In this document: positions 18,101 through 25,975 of the stretch, in pieces
Layout of the letters: the number at the start of each line of letters is the position of its first letter
Position numbering within the stretch: position 1 is the stretch's first letter
DNA from: JBCBCP01 sp039817385
GTDB lineage: Bacteria; Pseudomonadota; Alphaproteobacteria; Rhodobacterales; Rhodobacteraceae
Reading direction: 5' to 3'
DNA length: 64,000 nt
NCBI GenBank assembly: GCA_039817385.1
Contig: JBCBVY010000004.1
Location: forward strand, 62,001-126,000
The notes under the pieces: generated by a model
Seen by the model: the letters and a program-made list of their open reading frames with translations, nothing else
Databases searched by the model: none
What the model was told of the DNA's origin: nothing
Position numbers and translations under genes: made by a program

Positions 18101-19960
18101 GCAACCGTCGTAACCCTCGCCGCGCGGCCCGTGGCAGATGCGGGCACCAACCGCGAGGTCTGCTCGGGCGAGAGCATCCTCTTTGACGCCTCCGCCTCCG
18201 TCGATCCCGATGGGGGGCTATTGCTGTATGAGTGGGATTTTGGCGACGGGACGATGTCCGATCTGGTGAACCCGACCAAGATTTACGAGACCCCCGGCGC
18301 CTATCCCGTAACCCTGCGCGTGCAGAACGGCAGCGGCACCGAATGGGGCAGCGACATCGCGCGTATCGCCGCGCTGGTCCGTGAAGGCCCCATCGCGGAC
18401 GCAGGCCCCGACATGACCGTCTGCACCAACCAGCCGGTGCGCTTTGACGGCTCCGGCTCGACGGACGCGGACGGGGCGGTCAACGCGTTTTCCTGGACCT
18501 TTGGCGATGGCGGCATCGCCAGCGGGGAGCGGCCCGAATACCGCTTCAAGACACCCGGCAACTACGCCGTGACCCTGACGATCCAAGGCGAGGCCATCGC
18601 GGCCTGCTCCCCGCTGGACACCGACACGGTCAACGTGGAGGTCTTGGCCGCGCCAAGCCAGGACATCGCAGGCTCCGAGCGCGCCGCGGCGGGAATGCCC
18701 GCCACCTTCCGGGCAGAGCTGGGCGATCTGGGCGGGGCCAGCATCGTGTCGCAGTCGTGGGAATTCTCCGATGGCGGAACGGCCACAGGCGCGGAGGCGA
18801 CGCACACCTTTGCCGAAGCGGGTGAGTTTTTCATCACCCTGACCACCCAGCTTGCGGGCGGCAATGCGGGCTGCGACGTGATCGAGACGCGCCGCAATGT
18901 GATCGTGAACGCCCCGCCGATGGCCGCGATGGACGCACCCGCCGCTGTGGCCGTGGGCGAGGCCGTGGTCTTCGACGCGGGCAATTCGGCGGATGATGAC
19001 GGCGCACTGACAGGCTTTGCCTGGGATTTCGGCGATGGCGGCATGGCCGACGGCGTGCTGGTCGCGCATACGTTCCGCCAGCCCGGCACCTATGACGTGA
19101 CGCTGGCGGTGACCGATGATGCCGGGGTCGGCAATTCGGTGCAGCGCGTGACGCAGCAGGTGGTCGTGAACCCCGCCCCGGCTGTGGGCCTTGCGCTTCG
19201 CGGTCAGGTCTGCCCCGCGTCCCCCACCCCGTGGTCGGTGAACGCGCCCGCGGGCACGACCGTCGAGTGGCTCTTTGACGGCGCGCCGGGGGGCAGCGGG
19301 CCGGAGGTCACGCACAGCTTTGCGGAGCCCGGGCTTTACCCTGTCACGGCGCTGCTTGACGATGGCACGGGCCTTGCCAACGCGGTGCGCCGCGAAGAGG
19401 TTTATGTCCGCGTGAACTCTGCGCCAACAGCGCTTGCAGGACCGGACCGGATCGTCTGCCCAGGCCAAGAGATCGTCTTTGACGCGGGCGCGTCGGGCGA
19501 TCTGGACGGCGCGCTGACCGACTACCTCTGGACTTTCTCCGACGGGGTGGAGCTGCGCGGCGCGCAGGCCACGCGGAGTTTTGACAGCGCGGGGCCGGTA
19601 GAGGTGACCCTGACCGTGACAGACGACAGCGGCTCGGCCTGCGCGATTGGGACGGACTTGGCGCAGATCCTCGTGAATGCCACGCCGCAGGTCGATGCAG
19701 GCCCGGATTTGACGGTGCCCGTGGGCGCGGCCCATGACGTGGTGCGCTTTGACGCCTCTGCCGCCAGCGACGCGGATGGCCACGGGCTGCGCACCGCGTG
19801 GGACTTTGGCGACGGCAGCGCCGCCAGCGGGTCCATCGCGCGGCACCGCTATGCGGTTCCGGGCACCTATACCGTGACGGTTCAGGCCTCCGACCCGACG
19901 GGCCTGGCCTGCGGGATTGGGTCTGATACCGCAACAATCACTGCCGTGGCGCGCGATTGA
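15137..19960 (+). CDS. Giant secreted PKD-repeat protein
   Basis: The 1607-residue protein has a signal peptide (MFRFLILALILLAPLAHAQ). A unique N-terminal region of about 300 residues contains VYIGQS-like strands. About 15 tandem PKD modules of roughly 85 residues follow. Most carry the W-D-F-G-D-G core (YEWDFGDGNSG, YRWAFGDGTVA, YLWDFGDGRTG and so on); two are degenerate (IMWDTPAGPM and VEWLFDGAPGG). PKD domains mediate protein or carbohydrate contacts at the cell surface. No anchor, autotransporter or sorting motif is seen at the C terminus. It stands between the FecR protein and the cyclase (37 bases before it), so a ligand-presenting role in the same circuit is inferred. Confidence 0.85.
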   Translation: MFRFLILALILLAPLAHAQTAPEGLMVIYGQSAATREGDVDRREQIFFSVPEGAASRLYVRIFDPETRGSQDFTYGGAADSETTYRIFGGDGAYTAAEVPAMQEDRARPPRTRPDFPITGPGREILSRAWGSDRATDGRWAVLGAVRPRQGEVVDGRVWFRLDIEGTRGNDGNGYLVDVSLARDRSRPPEGLQLFAWQPTIRWTAPGGATRLGFGPNAGGPYTVQSFDAANGDLFIVSDYEDLPVRSSGQDFWAIDVVAAPEGPLALSLAQGFETPNDVTISIFDREGNPVPLSLPPSRAPDPARPTAIGTARPLADCRSVAFDGAGSLGRTPLSYEWDFGDGNSGAENVIAHRYAEPGRYTARLRVLEPGDRPGRGAQLEVPVHVRNAPTAMPGDPIVVAPGTAVSFDASASEPSDSPIARYRWAFGDGTVADGIAAQKAYATPGLYRAILRVEDDSLHPCNFGVATREVTVNYPPVAEAGTGQSAILGQTVTFDGAASYDVDGAVTAWRWDMGDGTVLDGPQVSHAFQASSTYTVALTVTDSSGVANNTAVDTMRVEVNSPPVPQIAIPPRPVSVSEVATLDASASTDADGVILSYLWDFGDGRTGDGQVVNYAWTQPGTFDVTLTVIDNSGTQSAEQKIVQRIVIDAAPVAEAGPDQFVTASVVNFDGTGSTDAEGEITEYIWAFGDGATGTGPTPSHAYARPGIYEVALTVRDDSTAPLNVHRDTMRLVINAAPIADAGPSQVVAPGDPITLSARASVDPDGAIADIMWDTPAGPMEGERVALSLTEPGTYRMGLTVADNFTGGAATDEAETFITVNAQPVAEAGADVLVAPGEPVIFDAGQSYDPDGLITAWLWEFEDGSSSAEPYLTRTFDAPGVYSAQLVVTDNSGVLNATASDSITIRVNHTPVAEAGPEIRGDVLQVTLDASGSSDADGDALIYRWDMGDGSAPLMGQTITHTYPRAGKFPVTLFVDDGTGMANATARDATVVTLAARPVADAGTNREVCSGESILFDASASVDPDGGLLLYEWDFGDGTMSDLVNPTKIYETPGAYPVTLRVQNGSGTEWGSDIARIAALVREGPIADAGPDMTVCTNQPVRFDGSGSTDADGAVNAFSWTFGDGGIASGERPEYRFKTPGNYAVTLTIQGEAIAACSPLDTDTVNVEVLAAPSQDIAGSERAAAGMPATFRAELGDLGGASIVSQSWEFSDGGTATGAEATHTFAEAGEFFITLTTQLAGGNAGCDVIETRRNVIVNAPPMAAMDAPAAVAVGEAVVFDAGNSADDDGALTGFAWDFGDGGMADGVLVAHTFRQPGTYDVTLAVTDDAGVGNSVQRVTQQVVVNPAPAVGLALRGQVCPASPTPWSVNAPAGTTVEWLFDGAPGGSGPEVTHSFAEPGLYPVTALLDDGTGLANAVRREEVYVRVNSAPTALAGPDRIVCPGQEIVFDAGASGDLDGALTDYLWTFSDGVELRGAQATRSFDSAGPVEVTLTVTDDSGSACAIGTDLAQILVNATPQVDAGPDLTVPVGAAHDVVRFDASAASDADGHGLRTAWDFGDGSAASGSIARHRYAVPGTYTVTVQASDPTGLACGIGSDTATITAVARD

Positions 19961-19997
19961 CATCGCTTTGACGTGCAATCGCGGCTAGGCTCGCCCC

Positions 19998-21704
19998 ATG
20001 TGGTTCCCGCTTCGGCTCAAGTTCTTCGTCTTTGCCACGCTGCTGGCGGTCGCGCCCCTGGCCATTGTCGGCCAGAACCTGACCCAGCTGACGCGCGACG
20101 AGCTGGTCTCGGCCGCGAATGAGGACCTGACCACCGTTGCCGCGCAGCTGCGCACCGAGTTCGACAACCGCTTTCAGGGCCGCTGGCTGTCGCCGCTGAT
20201 GGTGATCCGCAACGGGATCGACAGCGAAGAGCTGGGCGTGCCGCAAAAAGCCTCGCTGCTGACGCTGGGCCTGCAGGAGCTGCCCGATGTCGTGGCCCTG
20301 CAACTGGCCATCGAGGGGACAAACCTGCCGATCATGGCCACCGATCAGGCCTATTCGGAACGGCTCGCGGCGGCGGGGCTGGACCCGGTGGCGACGCTGA
20401 CGACCCCGGGCGAGGTGCTGACCAACATCGCGGCCACGGGCCAGTTTGGCCGCCCGCTGATCGCGCAAGACCCGGTGACAGGCGATTGGATCGCCACGCT
20501 CGCCCTGCCCCTGCGCACCCAGATCGCGGGGCGCGGCGTGACGCTCGCGGCCAAGATCGAGCTCAGCTCGCTCGCCCAGATGGTGCAGCGCCACCCCTTC
20601 GCCCAGCGCGGGGAGATCACGGTGATCGACCAAGCCGGGCGCACGGTGCTGGGCGCGTCCCGCACGCAATTGATCGAACGGGACATCGTGCAATCGGCGC
20701 TGCCCCTGATCGTGGCCGGCGCGCGGGCGGACGCGCTGCAAAGCTACACCCGCCCGGATGGCACGCCGATGCTGGGCGCCTACGCCTTTCCCGATTGGTA
20801 CCCCTGGGCCGTCATCACAGAACTGAGCGAGGACAGCGCCTACGGCGTCGTCAACGCGATAACCGAGCAGATCCTGATCATCGGCGGCATCGGCTTTGCC
20901 ATCGCCTCCGTCGGGGCGCTGATCTTTGCCCGCCGCCTGACCCGCCCGATCCTCGACATTGCAGAGGCCGCCGAAGCCGTCCGCTCGGGCGATTTCAGCG
21001 CCCGCGTGCGCGAGCTGGGCCGCCGGGATGAGCTGGGGCTGCTCGCGAGCCGGTTCAACAAGATGACGGGCGAGCTGGCCGAGCGGTTGGAGCTGATGAA
21101 ATTCGTCTCCGCCGGGACCGTGTCGGCCATCAAACAGGCGGAATCCGGGATGGCCCGCGGCGGCACGCGCCAGCGCATCTCGGTCGTGTTTACCGACATC
21201 CGCGGTTACACCGAGTTTTCCGAGGCGCACCCGCCCGAGACGGTGATTGAGGCGCTGAACGCCTATTTCGACGTGCAAAGCGATATCGTGACCGCGCATG
21301 GTGGCGATATCGACAAATTCATCGGCGATGCGCTCGTTGCGGTCTGGTCGGGCGAAGACATGGAGCGCAAGGCCGCCGCATGCTGCGTGGAGATCGCCGA
21401 GGCGATGGCGGGGATGCTAGAGAGATACCCCGACTACAACCTGCATGTTGGCCTGGGCGTTGCCTCGGGCGAGGCGGTGATGGGCGCGATGGGGGCGAAG
21501 GACCGGATGGATTTCACCGTGCTGGGCTCCACGGTGAACCTGGCCGCACGGCTCTGTTCCAAGGCGGATCCGGGCCAAGTGCTGGCGGATAAGGCGACCC
21601 GGGCCGCGAGTACGGAGGCGGGCCTGACCTTCGACGCGCTGGAGCCGATCCCGCTCAAGGGTTATGCGGAGCCGGTGCCTGCTTTCTCGGTCGCGCGTGC
21701 CTGA
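19998..21704 (+). CDS. Membrane-bound class III adenylyl cyclase with extracytoplasmic sensor and HAMP
   Basis: The 568-residue receptor cyclase starts with a membrane helix (LKFFVFATLLAVAPLAIVG). A periplasmic sensor of about 260 residues, like a dCACHE domain, follows. The second membrane helix is at about 290-312 and HAMP is at about 313-365 (RRLTRPILDIAEAAEAVRSG). The cyclase domain starts at about 390. Metal-binding aspartates are in VVFTDIRGY and DKFIGDALVAVW; Lys in DKFIGD and Asp in MDFTVLG fit adenine selection; Asn and Arg in STVNLAARL complete the active site. It should therefore make cAMP. It is the third gene of the operon with the FecR and PKD proteins. Confidence 0.92.
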   Translation: MWFPLRLKFFVFATLLAVAPLAIVGQNLTQLTRDELVSAANEDLTTVAAQLRTEFDNRFQGRWLSPLMVIRNGIDSEELGVPQKASLLTLGLQELPDVVALQLAIEGTNLPIMATDQAYSERLAAAGLDPVATLTTPGEVLTNIAATGQFGRPLIAQDPVTGDWIATLALPLRTQIAGRGVTLAAKIELSSLAQMVQRHPFAQRGEITVIDQAGRTVLGASRTQLIERDIVQSALPLIVAGARADALQSYTRPDGTPMLGAYAFPDWYPWAVITELSEDSAYGVVNAITEQILIIGGIGFAIASVGALIFARRLTRPILDIAEAAEAVRSGDFSARVRELGRRDELGLLASRFNKMTGELAERLELMKFVSAGTVSAIKQAESGMARGGTRQRISVVFTDIRGYTEFSEAHPPETVIEALNAYFDVQSDIVTAHGGDIDKFIGDALVAVWSGEDMERKAAACCVEIAEAMAGMLERYPDYNLHVGLGVASGEAVMGAMGAKDRMDFTVLGSTVNLAARLCSKADPGQVLADKATRAASTEAGLTFDALEPIPLKGYAEPVPAFSVARA

Positions 21705-21710
21705 CAAAAA

Positions 21711-21780
21711 GGAAACCGACGCGGTTTCCGGAGCCCTGCCGACGGTCTTGCCACGAACCCGGTTTTCCGCGTCGGAAAAC
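21711..21780. repeat. Pair of hairpins between convergent genes
   Basis: GGAAACCG/CGGTTTCC (21711-21718/21722-21729) and GTTTTCCG/CGGAAAAC (21762-21769/21773-21780) occupy almost the whole 81-base space between the convergent cyclase and DUF3307 genes. The second hairpin, with the preceding CTTGCCAC, resembles the module at 57642-57678. Probably a bidirectional transcript end. Confidence 0.65.
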
Positions 21781-21785
21781 CCGAT

Positions 21786-22172
21786 CTAGCCATAGACCGC
21801 CCAGCCCCAGATCATCGCCACATAGGTCATCTGGTGCAGCATCTGGTCAAAGCCGATCGCCCGCCAGAACCCCGCATCGGCGGGCGTGTGCCCCGTCATG
21901 TCGGACCAGCGCCCCTTGCCCCAGTCGATGTGGTAATGGGCAATCCACTCCAGAAGGGCGACCACCAAAAGCGCCGCCCAGCCCATGCCCATCACCGCCA
22001 GCATGAGGGCGCTGCCGATCATATGCTCGCCCGCGTGCAAGGCGCGCCCAAGGTGCAGATATGCGCCGCGATTGCGCAGCATAATCGGCGTCTGAAGGTA
22101 GAAATCGGCGACCATGTGCTTGATCTGCAAAAGGATCAGCAGCACCAGCGCCGCTCCGAGGGTTTCTGTCAC
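21786..22172 (-). CDS. DUF3307 family integral membrane protein
   Basis: This protein of about 128 residues has three to four membrane helices: LGAALVLLILLQIKHMVADFYLQ, a block containing MIGSALMLAVMGMGWAALLVVALL, and a C-terminal MTYVAMIWGWAVYG. Conserved polar positions KHMVADFYLQ, HAGEH and HYHIDWGK match DUF3307. The start is uncertain: GTG at 22172 (VTETLGAAL) places the first helix at the N terminus, while the open frame runs to 22259. It is convergent with the cyclase and divergent from the ABC-like gene. Confidence 0.75.
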   Translation of the reverse strand: MTETLGAALVLLILLQIKHMVADFYLQTPIMLRNRGAYLHLGRALHAGEHMIGSALMLAVMGMGWAALLVVALLEWIAHYHIDWGKGRWSDMTGHTPADAGFWRAIGFDQMLHQMTYVAMIWGWAVYG

Positions 22173-22310
22173 CGTATTGTGTCCCTTTCGCGCATGGGGC
22201 CAGCCTAATGACCGATCCGCCGGGGTGCAATTCTTACCCGCCGAAAGGCGCGCGGGCATTGCCGGACCCTGCCGCGCGGTCTAGCGTGCGGAAAACATGG
22301 GGATAGGGTG

Positions 22311-25310
22311 ATGGACCGGACCATCTTCGGCTTCATCTGGAAGCATTCAAAGCGCGATCAGCTGGTGCTGCTGGCCGTGACATTGACGCTGTTTCCGCTG
22401 CTTTACCTGACGCTTGAGCTGCCTAAGCGGATCATCAACGATGCGATTGCCGCGCCGCGCCCCATCGTGGACGTCTATGGCTTCCAGCTCCCGCAAATTC
22501 AGTTTCTTTTTCTGCTGTGTGGTCTGTTCCTGCTCGCGGTGATCGCGCACGGGCTGATGAAGATGCGGATCAACACGATGAAGGGCGTGCTGGCCGAGCG
22601 CCTGCTGCGCCGCTTCCGCTACAGCCTCATTGCCCGCGTGCTGCGCTTTCCGGCGCCTTATTTCGAGCGCACGAGCCAGGGCGAGCTGGTCTCGATGGTG
22701 ACCTCAGAAAGCGAGCCGATGGGCGGGCTGATGGGGGATGCGGTCGCGCAGCCCGTGCTGCAAGCGGGGCAGATGCTGACCATCCTGTTTTTCCTTTTCG
22801 CGCAAAGCTGGGCGTTCGGGCTTGCGGCCTGCGCGCTGATCCCGCTTCAGGCCTGGCTGATCCCGAAACTGCAACGCCAGATAAACCTGCTGAACAAGAA
22901 GCGCGCGCTTCAGGTCCGCGCGCTCGCGGGTGAGATCGGCGAAAGCGCGGCAGGGGCCGCGACCTTGCGCGTCTCGGGCGGCTGGCCTTACCGGCTGGCG
23001 CAGATCACCGACCGGCTGGGCCGCCTGTTCGAGATCCGGTTCGAGATCTTCCAGAAGAAATTCTTCATGAAGTTCATCAACAACTTCATCACCCAGCTGA
23101 CGCCGTTCCTGTTCTATGCCTTTGGCGGGCTGCTGGTGATCCGCGGCGAGGTCAGCCTTGGCGCGCTGGTCGCCGCGCTTGCGGCCTACAAAGACCTGTC
23201 GAGCCCCTGGAAAGAGCTGCTGGCCTATTACAACCAGTCCTCTGACATGCAGCTGCGCTGGGAGACGATCACCGAACGCTTCGTGCCCGCGGGCATGATT
23301 GACGAGGCCCTGTTTGAGGGGCGCGGCCCGGGCGATGTCTCACTGGCGGGGGACTTGGTGCTGGACGGGGTCACGGTGCGCAACGCCGATGGCAACGCGG
23401 TGCTGGAAGACCTTGACCTGACGGTGCCTGCGGGCAGCCTTATCGGCATCGCCGCCCCGTCGGAGGAAGACCGCCGCGCCCTTGCCGCCTTGCTGACGCG
23501 GGAGGTGCTGGCGACCTCGGGCAGCGTGCGCATCGGGACGCATGTCTTGCGCGAGTTGCACCAGGGCACAATTGCCGCGCGGATCGGGCATGCCACGTCG
23601 CGCCCCGTACTGTTTCTTGGATCGGTCGCGGACAACGTCCTTTTGCCGCTGAAAGCTGCGCCGCAGGGGGATGGGCTGGACGCCGCCTTTGCCGCCGAGG
23701 CGCGGCGCGCGGGCAACGCGGGCGACATGCTGGATGCGCCCTGGCTCGACTATGCCCGCGCAGGCACCACCGATGACGCCAGCCTTGCCGCGTGGGGTCT
23801 GTCGCTGCTGGAGGGCATGGGCGCCTCCCCGGCCCTCTTCCGCCGCGCGCTCGAGCAGAAGCTGGACGCCGCGAAGCACCCCAAATTAGCTGCCGAACTG
23901 GTGGCGCTGCGCCCCACTCTGCGCCAGGCGATCAAGGATGCGGGCCTGCGCCGCCACGCGCTGCTTTTCAAGCGGGACATGTATAACAGCGCCCTGCCCG
24001 TGGCCGAAAACCTGCTGTTCGCCACGGCGCGCGTGCCGATCACCCCGGCCCTGATCGCGGAACAAACGGAGTTCCTCGGCGCCCTGCGCACGCTTGGCCT
24101 TGACGACGACCTGATGGCGCTCAGCCGGGACATCATCGACCTGCTGCGCCAAATTTTTGGCGTGGACGGGACCGACCATCCGCTCTTTCGCAAGCTGAAC
24201 CTCGATGCGGCGGTTTTTGAACAGGCGGTGGACCTGATCGCCGCGCAGCGCGGCGGCAAGGCGCCTGACGCGCAAGGCACGGCGCTGCTGCTGACAATCC
24301 CCTTCCTGATCACCGCCGAGCAGGTCGGCGCGGGCTTTCCATCAGACATCAAATCGCGCGTGCTGGAGATGCGCGGCACCCATGCCGAAGCCCTTCGCGC
24401 AACGCTGGGCGACCTCTTTGCCCCGATCGAAGAGGGCGCGGCGGTGGAGGGCATGACCGTCCTTGAAAACGCGCTTTTCGGTAAGATTTCGGAAAGCGCG
24501 GGCTCCAAAGGGGACGAAATGCGCGCGCTGATCGCCGCGCATATGGACAGCGCGGGCCTAACCCGCCCGGTGCTGGAGCTGATCTTCGACATGCCTGTCG
24601 CCATCGGCGGTCAGGGCCTGCCGACGCTTTTTGCCGAACCGATGGCGGTCGCCCGCGCCGCGGTGAAACGGCCGGACCTGCTGATCCTTGAGGACGCGCT
24701 GGCCTCTTATGATGCGCAAACGCGCAGCGCGCTTTATGCCAATCTGCGCAAGTTGCTGCCCGGAACGACACTGGTGGTGATCGCCCCCACGCTTCAAGAG
24801 CGCGCGGGGTTCGACGAGGTGGTGGAGCTGGCGGGGGGCCGGTTTGTCGGCGCCGCGGTGCGCGGGGATGGCGGGCAGGACAGCGCGGCCTCCGCAGACC
24901 TCGCGCGAAAGGTGGCCGCGCTTGAGGCGACAAGCCTTTTTTCCGGCGTCTCGCGCAAGCAGCTGCGCCTTTTGGCCTTTGGCGCGCGCTGGTATGATGC
25001 TGACGCTGGCGCCTACGTCTTTCACAAGAACGACCCGCCCGATGATGGCGCCTACCTGATCACCGAGGGCGAGGCGGATCTGCTTTTGCCGCAGGACGGC
25101 GAGGACAAGCTGATTGCCACTGTCGGGCCGGGCGCGCTGGTGGGCGAGTTGGGCCTGATCCGGGCGGAGCCGCGCGCGCTCGACATGCGCGCCAAGGGCA
25201 CGCTCAAATGCTTGCGCCTCGGCTCCGAGGAGTTCCTTGCCGTGGTCGAGCATGACGCCTCCACCGCGTTCAAGCTGCTGCAGGTGGTGGCAGGCTACGT
25301 GAACACCTGA
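22311..25310 (+). CDS. ABC-exporter-like protein with degenerate ATPase and C-terminal cyclic-nucleotide-binding domain
   Basis: Of 999 residues, 1-320 form a six-helix ABC exporter membrane domain, including FERTSQGELVSMVTSE. The nucleotide-binding part is abnormal. At the Walker A position (about 378-388) GIAAPSEEDRR replaces GxxGxGKST, so the catalytic Lys is absent. The Q-loop Gln is missing in IGHATSRPVLF. About 300 residues are inserted before a degraded signature (IGGQGLPTLF at about 765), with LLILED for Walker B (about 790) and APT for the H-loop. Residues about 865-995 are a CNB domain (YLITEGEADLL, GPGALVGELGLIRAEPRALDM). ATP hydrolysis is doubtful; cAMP or cGMP gating is inferred from the CNB domain and the neighbouring cyclase. 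Start ATG 22311; a GTG lies one codon earlier. Confidence 0.85.
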   Translation: MDRTIFGFIWKHSKRDQLVLLAVTLTLFPLLYLTLELPKRIINDAIAAPRPIVDVYGFQLPQIQFLFLLCGLFLLAVIAHGLMKMRINTMKGVLAERLLRRFRYSLIARVLRFPAPYFERTSQGELVSMVTSESEPMGGLMGDAVAQPVLQAGQMLTILFFLFAQSWAFGLAACALIPLQAWLIPKLQRQINLLNKKRALQVRALAGEIGESAAGAATLRVSGGWPYRLAQITDRLGRLFEIRFEIFQKKFFMKFINNFITQLTPFLFYAFGGLLVIRGEVSLGALVAALAAYKDLSSPWKELLAYYNQSSDMQLRWETITERFVPAGMIDEALFEGRGPGDVSLAGDLVLDGVTVRNADGNAVLEDLDLTVPAGSLIGIAAPSEEDRRALAALLTREVLATSGSVRIGTHVLRELHQGTIAARIGHATSRPVLFLGSVADNVLLPLKAAPQGDGLDAAFAAEARRAGNAGDMLDAPWLDYARAGTTDDASLAAWGLSLLEGMGASPALFRRALEQKLDAAKHPKLAAELVALRPTLRQAIKDAGLRRHALLFKRDMYNSALPVAENLLFATARVPITPALIAEQTEFLGALRTLGLDDDLMALSRDIIDLLRQIFGVDGTDHPLFRKLNLDAAVFEQAVDLIAAQRGGKAPDAQGTALLLTIPFLITAEQVGAGFPSDIKSRVLEMRGTHAEALRATLGDLFAPIEEGAAVEGMTVLENALFGKISESAGSKGDEMRALIAAHMDSAGLTRPVLELIFDMPVAIGGQGLPTLFAEPMAVARAAVKRPDLLILEDALASYDAQTRSALYANLRKLLPGTTLVVIAPTLQERAGFDEVVELAGGRFVGAAVRGDGGQDSAASADLARKVAALEATSLFSGVSRKQLRLLAFGARWYDADAGAYVFHKNDPPDDGAYLITEGEADLLLPQDGEDKLIATVGPGALVGELGLIRAEPRALDMRAKGTLKCLRLGSEEFLAVVEHDASTAFKLLQVVAGYVNT

Positions 25311-25315
25311 CACGG

Positions 25316-25380
25316 GCCGCTCAATCGGTCCCATGCGGGCCCTCTTCGCGAGGAAGGCCCGCACAGGGCCTGACCGAGCG
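25316..25380 (+). repeat. REP-like palindromic repeat, copy 1
   Basis: Almost the same 65-base sequence recurs at 29482-29544. The shared core TGCGGGCCCTCTTCGCGAGG continues with AAGGCCCG. It folds as CGGGCC/GGCCCG with an outer CGCTC/GAGCG closure. Both copies lie between convergent genes, starting a few bases after the plus-strand stop and ending at or near the minus-strand stop. A bidirectional terminator or REP element is the likely role. Confidence 0.8.
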
Positions 25381-25386
25381 CAGGCG

Positions 25387-25881
25387 TCACGGCATCAACA
25401 CCTGCGCCCTCTGCCAGCTCGCCTCTTCAACGCCCAGATCGTCATAGGTGATCCGCACCGACACGGACCCCACGGAGCCAAGCGCAAAGGCGCGGTAGGG
25501 CAGACCATCCTCGCCCGTCACCGCATTTGGCATGGCCGTGCCCAGATGGCAGGGCGGCATCGGCCATGCCTCCAGAGGGGCGCCGTTCACCGAAAACTCG
25601 ATCTGCGCCAGCCCGCAGCGCCACGCCCAGAGGTGCGTGACATAGACGAGGTCCTGCCCGTTGAATTCCCGCACCGCGACCCAGTTGCCTTTTGTGGCGT
25701 TCAAAATGGGCCGCACCTCAAGCGCGGTGGTGAACTGGCCCGTAGCGACCTGCGGCTCGGCCACCAGGGCAGGCGCGGCCTGCTCTGGCGCGGCGGCCGC
25801 GTCCGCACCAGCCTGCTGCGACGCGGCGCTGCCCTCACCACCCCCGCTTAGCGCGATCAGCGCCACAATCACATCCAGCAT
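25387..25881 (-). CDS. Secreted or membrane-anchored protein of unknown function
   Basis: The 164-residue protein starts with a short hydrophobic segment MLDVIVALIALSGGG, then an Ala/Gln-rich linker and a globular domain (about 50-164) with ILNATKGNWVAVREFNGQDLVYVTHL, WRCGLAQIEF and MPPCHLGTAMP. Two cysteines may form a disulfide in the periplasm. I recognise no named family. It is divergent from the glycosyltransferase-like gene, sharing a 94-base promoter region. A TTG two codons upstream is an alternative start. Confidence 0.65.
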   Translation of the reverse strand: MLDVIVALIALSGGGEGSAASQQAGADAAAAPEQAAPALVAEPQVATGQFTTALEVRPILNATKGNWVAVREFNGQDLVYVTHLWAWRCGLAQIEFSVNGAPLEAWPMPPCHLGTAMPNAVTGEDGLPYRAFALGSVGSVSVRITYDDLGVEEASWQRAQVLMP

Positions 25882-25975
25882 GAACAATATCCCATTCTTT
25901 GAAATGCATCCCTTTCGCCGCCCCGCCGCACGCGCCTATACTGCGCGTAAAACCAACGGGTCGAGCACGCGTACC

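Noticed and set aside
16120..19900. DNA tandem repeat in the PKD gene
   Set aside because: The periodicity is at protein level; the nucleotide sequences of the modules differ too much to be a recent DNA repeat.
16373..19978. Two minus-strand frames of more than 540 codons under the PKD gene
   Set aside because: They mirror the repetitive PKD codon pattern, have His/Arg/Gly-rich composition and lack starts with ribosome-binding sites.
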